This document shows positions 7,896 through 15,630 of a stretch of 53,111 nt of DNA, in pieces. A program made the position numbers and the translations under genes. Location of the stretch: contig NZ_LLYB01000057.1 in NCBI RefSeq assembly GCF_001440475.1, forward strand, positions 109,412-162,522, read 5' to 3'. The stretch comes from Bradyrhizobium lablabi. GTDB taxonomy: Bacteria; Pseudomonadota; Alphaproteobacteria; Rhizobiales; Xanthobacteraceae. Each line of letters begins with the position of its first letter. Within the stretch, counting starts at the first letter, position 1. The notes under the pieces were generated by a model. The model saw only the letters and a list, made by a program, of their open reading frames with translations, was not told the origin of the DNA and did no database searches.

Positions 7896-8321
7896 TCAGT
7901 TAATCCGCCGCGGCTGTCTGGCGCGAACCGCGTCAAGCGAATAGGCGCCGGCCCCGACGCCTGCAATGATGACGAACGCTCCGGTCAGCCCGACATTCTT
8001 CATGAAATGGATGTATTGGCCAAAGCGCGCCGTGCCCTCCAGTCCCCAGAACGCATGGAACGCGACCGTGACGATGACCGTGTAGACGATCAGGCCGATC
8101 GCCGCGCAGCGGGTGTAGTAGCCGGCGGCGATGCACAGCGCGCCGATCAGCTCGGCCGCTGCCGCGATGAAGGCCAGCGCCGCCGGAAACGGCAGTCCCT
8201 TGCCGCCGATCATCGCAGCCGTCTGGTCGAGCGCGCCGAATTTTCCGATCGCGCTCGATGTATAGAGGGCAATCAGGGCAAGGCGCCCGACGAGAAGCGT
8301 CCAATCCGCGGTCCTGTTCAT
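7896..8321 (-). CDS. DoxX-family membrane protein
   Basis: Integral membrane protein of 141 residues with four predicted helices, the DoxX fold: LLVGRLALIALYTSSAIGKF at the start, AELIGALCIAAGYYTR in the middle, FMKNVGLTGAFVII near the end. DoxX proteins are linked to redox or oxidative-stress complexes, but the role here is unknown. ATG 8321 is preferred because GGGGAAAAG precedes it; an ATG at 8339 overlaps the hydrolase stop codon but lacks a binding site. It forms an operon with the upstream hydrolase and converges on graR. Confidence 0.85.
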   Translation of the reverse strand: MNRTADWTLLVGRLALIALYTSSAIGKFGALDQTAAMIGGKGLPFPAALAFIAAAAELIGALCIAAGYYTRCAAIGLIVYTVIVTVAFHAFWGLEGTARFGQYIHFMKNVGLTGAFVIIAGVGAGAYSLDAVRARQPRRIN

Positions 8322-8335
8322 CCGGCTTTTCCCCA

Positions 8336-9850
8336 TCATGGCTGAAATTGCTTGTAGGCGGCCTCGATGGTTTCCGCGGCGTCGAAGCCCAGGATGTAAC
8401 CAGCGGCCAGATTCTTCATCGTGGTCTCGACCACGCCACGAACATAGGCGTTCGGATTCGGATAGAACGCCTTCAATTCGTCATCGGCATAGAAGCGGTG
8501 ATGGCCACCGTTGCGGCAGAAGCCGGGGCCCTTGTTGAGGTAGCCGAGATTGAACGCGGTCGGAAAAGCGTATTCGGCGAGTTGGATGCCGCCGAAGGTT
8601 CGCCCTTTGTCGTCGTGGCGTAGCAGCATGCCTCCGGCATCGCGCTCGAGCGGCTTGCCGGCCGGGGCAGGGAGCCCGCCGCCGGCCCAGGCATTGACGT
8701 GGTCGAAGGCCGCGTTCAGCACCTTGTGCATGGGCACCGCGCTCCACAGCGGCGCGTAGGTGCAGCCCTTGATCAGGTCCTGGATGGTCGCGACCGGCGT
8801 GCCGTCGCGCGTCTTCAGGCCCTTGTCCCGGGTCGTCACGGCGTCGACATACTGCATGTCCCAGAAACTCAAATGCGACGTTCCCGCAACCTCCCAGCGC
8901 CGCGTGGTGGGGCTATCGGCGACTGTCTTGCGGCCGTCGCTCCAGACCTCGGCGCCAACCGAGATCAGCTTGGTGGGGTTGTCGGTTCGCAGCAGGTGCC
9001 AGGTGCTCTCGCCGCCGATATCGGTGTAGCCGGGATCGTAGAACACCATGCCGTCGACGACGCGGTGCAGCGGGTCGATCGAATTGTAATACTGCGTCAG
9101 CCGCCGGCCGGCCTGCGACTCCCCGCTCGCAATGACACGCGTGGCCTTCCCGCCCGCAAGCACGTCGACCGGTCCAGGCGCGCGGATCGCCGCGATCACT
9201 TGCGAAAAGATGTCCCAGCACAACACGTCGCCGGTGTTAAGCGGATCCGGTGGAGTGGTGTTCGGAGCTGAAACGTTGAGATCGCCGTATCGGGCCTGGC
9301 TCCAAGCCTTCAAACGCTCGACGCCGACGCGCTGCGCCGAAATGCTGACGACGGCATATCCGTTGCGGATGAAGTATTCGCGCGAGGTGGCCCAGTTGAA
9401 GTCGATGTCCTGGCCCAGCGTGACGTTGTACCACTCGGCGACGACGGTCCCGTTGAATTTGGCCGGATCGGCCGGCCGCCGGACGATCAAGCGCGTCTTG
9501 TAATCGTAACGGTCGTCGGCCGCGGCCGCGTTGTTCATCGGATCGGGAAAAATGTACCGCCCGGCCGTTCCGCTGACGTAGTACTCTTCCTCGACATATC
9601 CCTTTTTCGAAAGGTCTTCCGGCGAGGCGGCAAACGCCGTGGTGCCGGGAACGGACACGAGCTGCAATTGCGCCGGCGTCACCCTGGTGGCGCCGACGCC
9701 GTTCTGGTTTCCGCCGTCGGCCATGGTCTGGCCCACACAGCACGCGAGCATGACGCTGGCCAGCCCGGCAGACTTCAGGATGATGGAATGCAGTTTCCCG
9801 ACGAAGCCGAACGTTTCGCGCAATTCATCGGATGCCGAATTCAGCCGCAT
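8336..9850 (-). CDS. Secreted alpha/beta hydrolase (Abhydrolase_10 type) with captured graD 5' end
   Basis: Protein of 504 residues resembling the large 'alpha/beta hydrolase domain' family of exported hydrolases. The nucleophile elbow is GESQAG with Ser245. The substrate is unknown; hydrolysis of an ester, for example of a phenolic acid, is only a guess from context. A hydrophobic stretch at about 22-40 followed by QTMADGG looks like a signal peptide. It is preceded by an unusual N-terminal tail, MRLNSASDELRETF. That tail matches GraD residues 1-14 apart from two substitutions, and the DNA upstream is homologous to the graR/graD intergenic region, so promoter, ribosome site (GGGGGAAATC) and first codons were copied from graD. 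It heads an operon with the DoxX gene. Confidence 0.85.
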   Translation of the reverse strand: MRLNSASDELRETFGFVGKLHSIILKSAGLASVMLACCVGQTMADGGNQNGVGATRVTPAQLQLVSVPGTTAFAASPEDLSKKGYVEEEYYVSGTAGRYIFPDPMNNAAAADDRYDYKTRLIVRRPADPAKFNGTVVAEWYNVTLGQDIDFNWATSREYFIRNGYAVVSISAQRVGVERLKAWSQARYGDLNVSAPNTTPPDPLNTGDVLCWDIFSQVIAAIRAPGPVDVLAGGKATRVIASGESQAGRRLTQYYNSIDPLHRVVDGMVFYDPGYTDIGGESTWHLLRTDNPTKLISVGAEVWSDGRKTVADSPTTRRWEVAGTSHLSFWDMQYVDAVTTRDKGLKTRDGTPVATIQDLIKGCTYAPLWSAVPMHKVLNAAFDHVNAWAGGGLPAPAGKPLERDAGGMLLRHDDKGRTFGGIQLAEYAFPTAFNLGYLNKGPGFCRNGGHHRFYADDELKAFYPNPNAYVRGVVETTMKNLAAGYILGFDAAETIEAAYKQFQP

Positions 9851-10032
9851 GATTTCCCCCGAGACGGCACGCTCTTGTTCGGCGGCTTCAATTTCGGGAA
9901 CAATAGTTGCGGACGCAAATTATAGTCAACGGAAATTTTCAAATGCAACAATTGGTATGAAAAACGTCGACGCTTCGCACCGGCGACGCCTCGCAAAAGT
10001 TGCGCAATGCCATATCGCAAGGCCTTGTACGG
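9851..10032. promoter_or_regulatory. Duplicated graR/graD-type control region
   Basis: Aligned by eye at an offset of about 2671 bases, this region matches 7178-7362, including GCTCTTG near 9871, AAATGCAACAATTG near 9941 and GGCCTTGTAC near 10021. The three dyads persist as ACAATAGTTGC (9900-9910), GCAACAATTGG (9945-9955) and TCGCAAAAGTTGCGC (9991-10005). No regulator gene follows, so the copy includes only the start region of graR. It likely places the hydrolase-DoxX operon under the same regulator. Confidence 0.7.
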
Positions 10033-10090
10033 CCGATGGAATGAACGGTCTGCCCGGCGACAGATCGGCCCGGGGCGGGCTCTGCCAGGC

Positions 10091-10282
10091 TTAGCTGCGC
10101 GAGGCGCGGAAGCCGACAAAGCTCAACCCAGCCGCCACGACGACGGCAATCCAGCTCGGCCAGAACGGCACATCGACGCCGTTAAAAGTGATGGACCACC
10201 CCATCACAATCCGGATCAATTGCAGAAGCGCGATCAGGGCAAAGATCGCGGCGGCAAGCGTGCAAAAGTTCCTTGTGGTCAT
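10091..10282 (-). CDS. Small two-helix membrane protein
   Basis: A 63-residue protein with two hydrophobic helices (about 7-27 and 41-57) separated by a short polar loop with FNGVDVPFWPSW. ATG 10282 has GGAG about 10 nt upstream; the longer open frame upstream looks non-coding. The family is unrecognised beyond 'small membrane protein'. It lies downstream of the duplicated control region on the minus strand and is not part of the hydrolase operon. Confidence 0.6.
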   Translation of the reverse strand: MTTRNFCTLAAAIFALIALLQLIRIVMGWSITFNGVDVPFWPSWIAVVVAAGLSFVGFRASRS

Positions 10283-10595
10283 GGCCGGTCTCCGATGGCG
10301 CGCATGACGTGCCCCGCAGCCAAAATGGGGAGGGACCGATGCGCCAGCCACTCCCCTTAAGCAGGGAGAACTCAACAGAACCATCATGATCCGTTGCACA
10401 TTCGCCGTTTCCCGACGTCGCTAGTTAGGATCACTTCTGCCTTTGGCATCTTTGAGACGTGCGGACGATTGAAAATGTCTGTTTGTCGCGCCAGAAGTGA
10501 TCGGTTCGCCGTCTAACGACGCGAATGATCTAAAGAACACCTTGGCCGGTAAAGGCATCTCGTCATTGCAAATTCGTTTACGGCCTCCGTGGCCG
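10283..10595. other. Intergenic, no gene seen
   Basis: No convincing gene. A perfect 11-bp inverted repeat is present: GATCACTTCTG at 10430-10440 and CAGAAGTGATC at 10493-10503. Base composition is lower in GC than the flanks. Confidence 0.4.
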
Positions 10596-11177
10596 TCATT
10601 TCTCCTCGAAGGCCTTGCCACTCGGGTCGACTGGTTCGATTACGTTACGGCCGTCGTCAAGATAGCCCTCGGTAAGACCGGGAAAAATCGAATGCGATGG
10701 AGGTGGAATCAGGCCCTTCAAGAGTCCAAGTGTGGCCGATGAAAAGCACAGCCAAATTTGTCGCGCGGGCGAGCTCGACCGCAACTTCCTGCCAGTTGAT
10801 CTTTCCTGCGTCGCTGTCTTTGAGGCGCTCGAATGCGAACACACCGTTAGGAACATTCCGATCCAAAATCTTGATTGATTGGCCGATCCGTTTCTGAATA
10901 GCAGCCTTGATCGCTGCTTCGAAAGGAGTTCGATCCATCTCCAGCAAAGTTTTCAGAAGGCGCAGCAGAGATTGGTTCAGAAGATCAAGATCATCGAAGT
11001 CGTGAATTCGGAGGTGCGTGTCAATCGAAGGACCTAGGATAGTCCTTGTAAATCGAACGCTCGTAGCGTCCGAATGCTACCTTTACGTCGTTCGATAGCG
11101 ACACGATTTCTGGCCGAACGTCTTTTCCGCGAAGCAGACGTATCGCTTCCTCGAGAAGTTCACTCTGAAAAACTCAT
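10596..11177 (-). pseudogene. Hypothetical protein gene with three +1 frameshifts
   Basis: Removing one base at each of three points restores a continuous frame of about 192 codons. The points are the A5 run at 11168-11172, the GG at 11037-11038 and the A5 run at 10683-10687 (plus-strand bases). The frame runs from ATG 11177, which has GGAG 7 nt upstream, to TGA at 10596. Recovered protein-like segments are ELLEEAIRLLRGKDVRPEIV, KVAFGRYERSIYKDY, IDTHLRIHDFDDLDLLNQ, FEAAIKAAIQKRIGQSIKIL and LTEGYLDDGRNVIEPVDP. I do not recognise the family; it looks like a soluble cytoplasmic protein. The three lesions are all single-base insertions, so sequence error cannot be excluded. Confidence 0.65.
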
Positions 11178-11336
11178 GCCAACTCCGCTCTCATCGAGAT
11201 GGGCGACTGTCCTCGAGAGCACTCTCCGGTCAAGCTCACAATGTCTGTTTCTGGCCCAGCGCGTCGCTATCGGCATGTCTGCATTTGCGTCGTCGTTAGA
11301 CGCTAAGCGGACCTGCTCAGCGTGTGACTCCATACC

Positions 11337-11888
11337 CTAGTTCGCCGCCGCGCGGCGCTTGCTGCGGCCTGCGACGTCGGGATAGCCGTGCAGCATCACC
11401 TTGTCGGCCTGCACACCCCAGCTTTCCAGCCGGTCCAGAAAGCTCATGCCGAGCAGGTTGGTCTTCATCTGCCCGCGCGGCACCACCAGCGCCGGAATCG
11501 ATTTTTCGACGAGGCCTCCGACTGCAAGGCGATCGAGCGTCAGCCGCGCCGCCTTGGTGTGGCCGCCGGCGGTTTCGACGTCGACATTATATTCGAGCAT
11601 CTCGATCGGCAGGCCGATCGCCTTCGCCGTCTCCCAGGTCAGCACCACCGAGGTCGCGCCGGTGTCGATCACCATCGGCGCCTTCACGCCGTTGATCTTG
11701 GCATGGAGCGCGAATTCGCCGGCTTTGCCGCGTGCGATCTCCACGGCGGGCGCCGGCTGCAGGCTACGTTGCCGCAGCATTTTCGATACCGAGTTGCCGG
11801 CGCGCGCGATCTGGTCGGGATCGCCATAGGCGACGACGGCGCCGGCGGTGGCCGCGAGCATCGACAGAACGAGCAGGATGCGGATCAC
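11337..11888 (-). CDS. Retropepsin-like aspartic protease (clan AA, TIGR02281 type)
   Basis: Protein of 183 residues with an N-terminal hydrophobic signal or anchor (VIRILLVLSMLAATAGAVVA) and a single aspartic protease half-domain containing VIDTGATSVVL. This is the DTG active-site motif of single-domain bacterial retropepsins that act as dimers in the periplasm. The start is GTG 11888, chosen for the strong GGAGG 7 nt upstream; the longer frame extends into the upstream gene. It follows the DUF1289 gene by 28 nt in the same direction. The substrate is unknown. Confidence 0.85.
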   Translation of the reverse strand: MIRILLVLSMLAATAGAVVAYGDPDQIARAGNSVSKMLRQRSLQPAPAVEIARGKAGEFALHAKINGVKAPMVIDTGATSVVLTWETAKAIGLPIEMLEYNVDVETAGGHTKAARLTLDRLAVGGLVEKSIPALVVPRGQMKTNLLGMSFLDRLESWGVQADKVMLHGYPDVAGRSKRRAAAN

Positions 11889-11916
11889 TTGGTGCCTCCG
11901 CAGATGGCTCCACTGA

Positions 11917-12120
11917 TCAGCCGCGCTCGCTGCGCGGAGGTATCGGCACGAGACCTGCGTCCGCCATCCGTGCCGCAAGCCCGTCCATCACGGCCAGTCG
12001 CTCCGCCGATTCCATGCGGTGCCAGCGCGCGATCTCCGGCAACGTTCGTCCGCAGCCGAAGCAGAGTTTGGTTTTGGGATCCATCATACAGACTGCGATA
12101 CACGGCGTTTCTTTGCTCAT
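11917..12120 (-). CDS. DUF1289 domain protein
   Basis: Small protein of 67 residues with the DUF1289 pattern TPCIAVCMMD...LCFGCGRTLPEIARWHRM. It has four cysteines that could bind iron-sulfur or zinc, followed by a helix rich in W, H and R. The start is ATG 12120 (MSKETPCI). The function of the family is unknown. It is co-directional with the protease gene downstream and the kinase gene upstream. Confidence 0.85.
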   Translation of the reverse strand: MSKETPCIAVCMMDPKTKLCFGCGRTLPEIARWHRMESAERLAVMDGLAARMADAGLVPIPPRSERG

Positions 12121-12166
12121 TCGCTGATAGTGAAGTGGTTTGCATCCCTTGTGCAAGCGCTTGTGG

Positions 12167-13768
12167 TTACAGTCCCGTGCCGGCACTCATGATCGGTTTG
12201 TGACGCGCCCGCCGCTTGTCATCGGCCGCCGTGACGGCGGGGTCCGGCTGCAGGGGCGGGGCTTCCTCGGCCATCGGCGCCAGCGCGCTCATCACGCGCT
12301 CGGGCGGGAAGGTGACGATGACTTCGGTGCCGATCCGCAGCTTCGATTTCAGCGTGAAGGTGCCGCCATGCATGTCGATCAGGCTCTTGGCGATCGGCAA
12401 GCCCAGGCCGGCGCCCTGTTCGGCCGACTTGATCGAGTTGGAGCCCTGGCCGAACGAGGCCAGCACGACCGGAATTTCATCCTCGGCAATGCCGGAGCCG
12501 GTGTCCTTGACGCTGAGATATTGCCCGCCGGACGCGGTCCAGCCGACCTTGAGCCAGATGTCGCCGCCCTGCGGGGTGAACTTGATCGAGTTGGATATGA
12601 GATTGAGCACGACTTGGCGCGTGGCACGCTCGTCGCCCCAGATCCGGGGCATGCCGTGCTCGAACACTTCGTGAATAGTGATGCCGCGGCTGCTCGCGCG
12701 CAGCTTGAGCAGATGATGGCAGTCGGCGACGACGTGCACGAGCGCCACCGCTTCCTCGTTGAGTTCGTAGCGGCCGGCCTCGATCCGCGACAGATCGAGA
12801 ATTTCGTTGATGAGATTGAGCAGGTGGACGCCCGAATGGTGGATGTCGGCGGAATATTCCTTGTAGACCGTTACCGCGTGCGCGCCGAAAATTTCGCTCT
12901 TCATCACCTCGGAGAAACCGAGGATCGCGTTCAGCGGCGTGCGCAGCTCGTGGCTCATCTGCGCCAGAAAGCGCGACTTGGCGACGTTGGCGGATTCGGC
13001 GCGGTGCCGCGCTTCGTCCGAGATCGCCTTGGCCTGTTCGAGCTCGCCGATCAGCGCGTCCTTTTCGGCGCGTGCTTCCAGGGTCTGCAGCGTCGTCGAA
13101 TGAAGCTGATGGGCCAGCAGGGCAAAGTAGCATTCGGCGGCGACCGCCAGCAGCGCGAGGGCGTAATTGTCGAAGGTGCCGCCCATCACGAAGTTGAGCG
13201 CGATCGCGGCCGTCACCGGCGCGGTTGCCGCCACCGCCGCGATCGGCAGTGTCGCCGCCAGCATGCTCGACACTGCGATCACCAGCAGCATCAGGAACAT
13301 CATCATCGTGTTCGAGACTGTGTCGAGGCCGGCCGGGTGCAGCAGGATCGCGGTCCAGCACAGGCCGTAGAGCAGGTCGAGCAGCACGAACCGCGTCTGC
13401 CATTTGCGCGTTTCGGCGAGCGTGGGCTGCTCGCGAAGGAAACGCCAGCAATTGCGGATGATGGCGGCATGGATGCAGAGCATGCCGAAGGTCCAGACCG
13501 CAGCCGGCACGACATACTTCCACAGGCCGAATAGCACACCGGTTGCAACCACCAGCAGCATGACGACGAAGGAGGCCGAGACCCTGGTCTGGGCGTATTG
13601 CCGGAGCAGTTCGGTATCGAAGGCGGGGCGCGTTCCGCTGGTCGACGTTAACCGATCGCGTGCCTCGCGCACGCGTTGTGCCGCCACGCGCCGCGTATTC
13701 ACCGGTGGTGCGACCTGCGCTTCCGCCGGAAGCTGGACAACCTCGGGCTTTTCTGCGGCGTTACTCAT
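12167..13768 (-). CDS. Membrane sensor histidine kinase (PdhS/PleC-DivJ type)
   Basis: Hybrid-free histidine kinase of 533 residues. A proline-rich cytoplasmic N terminus (about 1-55) is followed by six or so membrane helices (about 62-220), a short coiled coil, the dimerisation domain with phospho-acceptor His273 in FLAQMSHELRTPLNAILGFS, and a HATPase domain with NLISNSIKF (N box), DTGSGIAEDE (G1) and GAGLGLPIAKS (G2). The SEVMKSEIFG sequence after the H box is typical of alphaproteobacterial DivJ/PleC/PdhS kinases that control the cell cycle through DivK-like regulators. The start is ATG 13768; a TTG 12 nt upstream is less likely. No response regulator gene is adjacent. Confidence 0.88.
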   Translation of the reverse strand: MSNAAEKPEVVQLPAEAQVAPPVNTRRVAAQRVREARDRLTSTSGTRPAFDTELLRQYAQTRVSASFVVMLLVVATGVLFGLWKYVVPAAVWTFGMLCIHAAIIRNCWRFLREQPTLAETRKWQTRFVLLDLLYGLCWTAILLHPAGLDTVSNTMMMFLMLLVIAVSSMLAATLPIAAVAATAPVTAAIALNFVMGGTFDNYALALLAVAAECYFALLAHQLHSTTLQTLEARAEKDALIGELEQAKAISDEARHRAESANVAKSRFLAQMSHELRTPLNAILGFSEVMKSEIFGAHAVTVYKEYSADIHHSGVHLLNLINEILDLSRIEAGRYELNEEAVALVHVVADCHHLLKLRASSRGITIHEVFEHGMPRIWGDERATRQVVLNLISNSIKFTPQGGDIWLKVGWTASGGQYLSVKDTGSGIAEDEIPVVLASFGQGSNSIKSAEQGAGLGLPIAKSLIDMHGGTFTLKSKLRIGTEVIVTFPPERVMSALAPMAEEAPPLQPDPAVTAADDKRRARHKPIMSAGTGL

Positions 13769-13907
13769 CGAACAACACAAATCCTGCCCGCGAACTGCGC
13801 GGGCTTTTGCATTGTCTATCTGTGCCGTGAAATCATTAAGCGATGACTTAAAGAGCTAAAAATTCTCGTTAACGGGAAGTTAAAATTAACCAGTCGAGTG
13901 GAGGGAA

Positions 13908-13938
13908 CCCCCGCTTCCGACAGGGCAAGAAGCGGGGG
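13908..13938. terminator. GC-rich hairpin after the dehydrogenase gene
   Basis: CCCCCGCTTC at 13908-13917 pairs perfectly with GAAGCGGGGG at 13929-13938, just downstream of the minus-strand gene ending at 13971. No long T run is present, so it is a candidate terminator only. Confidence 0.5.
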
Positions 13939-13970
13939 CCTGGCGCGTCGCCTTAACCTGATTCTTTAAC

Positions 13971-14843
13971 TCAGCGCTCCAGCCGGGCCAAAAGGCTCGA
14001 CGTATCCCAGCGCTTGCCGCCCATCGTTTCGACCTCGGCGTAGAACTGGTCGACGAGCGCGGTCACCGGCAGGTTGGCGCCGTTGCGGCGAGCCTCCGCG
14101 ATGCAGATCGAGAGGTCCTTGCGCATCCATTCCACCGCAAAGCCGAAGTCGAACTTGTCGTCGTTCATGGTCTTGTAGCGGTTCTCCATCTGCCAGGATT
14201 GCGCCGCACCCTTGGAGATGGTCTCGATCACGGCGGGAACGTCGAGCCCCGACTTCTTGGCGAAATGAATCCCCTCGGAGAGGCCCTGGACCAGGCCTGC
14301 GATGCAGATCTGGTTGACCATCTTGGTGAGCTGGCCGGCGCCGGCGGGCCCGAGCAGTTTGCACATCCTTGCGTAAGCGCCGGAAATGATCGGCTCGGCA
14401 GCGGCATAGGCGTCTTCCTTGCCACCGCACATCACTGTCAGCACGCCGTTTTCCGCACCTGCCTGACCGCCGGACACCGGCGCGTCGATGAACCTGAAGC
14501 CCGCCTTGACGGCGGCGGCATCGAGCTCGCGGGCGACCTCGGCGGAGGCGGTGGTGTGGTCGACGAAGATGGCGCCCTTCTTCATGCCGGCGAAGGCGCC
14601 GTCGGCGCCGATCGTGACCGCGCGCAGGTCGTTGTCGTTGCCGACGCAGCACATCACGAAATCCTGGCCTTCCGCGGCGGCCTTCGGCGTCGCCGCGGCG
14701 CGCCCGCCGAACTTGTCCGCCCACTCCTTCGCCTTGGCTCCGGTCCGGTTGTACACGGTGACCTCGTGGCCGCCTTTTTTCACCAGATGTCCTGCCATGG
14801 GGAAACCCATAACGCCGAGACCGAGAAAAGCGACTTTAGCCAT
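13971..14843 (-). CDS. Beta-hydroxyacid dehydrogenase (3-hydroxyisobutyrate/tartronate semialdehyde reductase type)
   Basis: NAD(P)-dependent dehydrogenase of 290 residues. The N-terminal Rossmann motif is GLGVMGFPMAGHL, followed by VYNRT, the substrate loop DAPVSGGQAGAENGVLTVMCGG (about 123-144), and the catalytic-lysine region GAGQLTKMVNQI. The C-terminal all-helical domain contains DFGFAVEWMRKDL. It reduces or oxidises a short 3-hydroxyacid; the exact substrate cannot be told from sequence. ATG 14843 (MAKVAFLGLG) is the family start; the frame extends upstream without support. It is divergent from the VOC gene at 15018. Confidence 0.88.
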   Translation of the reverse strand: MAKVAFLGLGVMGFPMAGHLVKKGGHEVTVYNRTGAKAKEWADKFGGRAAATPKAAAEGQDFVMCCVGNDNDLRAVTIGADGAFAGMKKGAIFVDHTTASAEVARELDAAAVKAGFRFIDAPVSGGQAGAENGVLTVMCGGKEDAYAAAEPIISGAYARMCKLLGPAGAGQLTKMVNQICIAGLVQGLSEGIHFAKKSGLDVPAVIETISKGAAQSWQMENRYKTMNDDKFDFGFAVEWMRKDLSICIAEARRNGANLPVTALVDQFYAEVETMGGKRWDTSSLLARLER

Positions 14844-15017
14844 GTGTGATACCTTGGAGTTTTCGCCGGCGCCGCTGGGCCGGCCGGACGGTGTTTTTGG
14901 AGGAGCCGCACCATACAAGCTGCGCATGGGAGGGCAACGCCTTCGTTTGGCGGGCAGGGCGGGATTTATGCTAGGATAGGGGGCTGAAGAACCTCACAAG
15001 AAAGGGAGTGACATCGC

Positions 15018-15455
15018 ATGGGCGTCAGCGTGGGCGTGCTCGACCATTTCAATATCCGGACCCGCAATCTTGCCGATACGGTCCGGTTCTATGAGGACAT
15101 TCTGGGCCTGGAAAAGGGCGCCCGGCCCAACTTCGCATTCCCGGGGGCGTGGATGTACAGCGAGGGCAAGGCGGTGGTGCATCTCGTCGATATCTCCAAG
15201 ACCGAGGAACCGCAGAAGCCGGACTCCGGCGTCGTCCACCATGTCGCGTTCGCGAGCTACGGCTTTGACGGCATGAAAAAGCGGCTGGAGCAGAAGGGCA
15301 TGGCCTACGATTCCCGGCAGGTTCCAGGCGGCGACCTCTGGCAGATCTTCGTCAATGACCCCAACGGCGTGATGATCGAACTGAACTACGAGGCCGCCAA
15401 GGAAGAGACCGCTGCGGCCCCCGCCGAGCGGCGGGACGACGTGGGAGCGAGGTAG
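15018..15455 (+). CDS. VOC (glyoxalase/bleomycin resistance/dioxygenase) family protein
   Basis: Metal-dependent betaalphabetabetabeta-fold protein of 145 residues. VLDHFNIRTRNLADTVRFYEDILGLE gives the first half with likely ligand His10; HHVAF and GVMIELNYE provide His and Glu ligands in the second half. The ribosome binding site AAGGGAG lies upstream of the ATG. The alanine-rich tail is not part of the fold. The substrate is unknown; lyase or ring-cleavage activity is possible. Confidence 0.85.
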   Translation: MGVSVGVLDHFNIRTRNLADTVRFYEDILGLEKGARPNFAFPGAWMYSEGKAVVHLVDISKTEEPQKPDSGVVHHVAFASYGFDGMKKRLEQKGMAYDSRQVPGGDLWQIFVNDPNGVMIELNYEAAKEETAAAPAERRDDVGAR

Positions 15456-15630
15456 CCTTTTGCGCTGATCCGCTCTATGGGTCGCATCGGACTGGCATGG
15501 CGTTTTGCAACGAGGCCCCGCTCCCGGATTTGCTCCGAGGGCGGATGGGCGGCGTCAGGAAAGCGCGTCGATACAAGCGAGTAGGGCCCGGTTCTCGATC
15601 AGAGCCGCAAGGGCTTCAGGAGATGCGCGA

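Noticed and set aside
10283..10399. N-terminal extension of the 63-residue membrane protein
   Set aside because: The extra 39 codons are Cys/His/Arg-rich without protein character, and a ribosome site supports ATG 10282.
12140..13534. 464-codon open frame on the plus strand
   Set aside because: Antisense shadow of the histidine kinase gene, caused by high GC3; the kinase motifs are on the minus strand.
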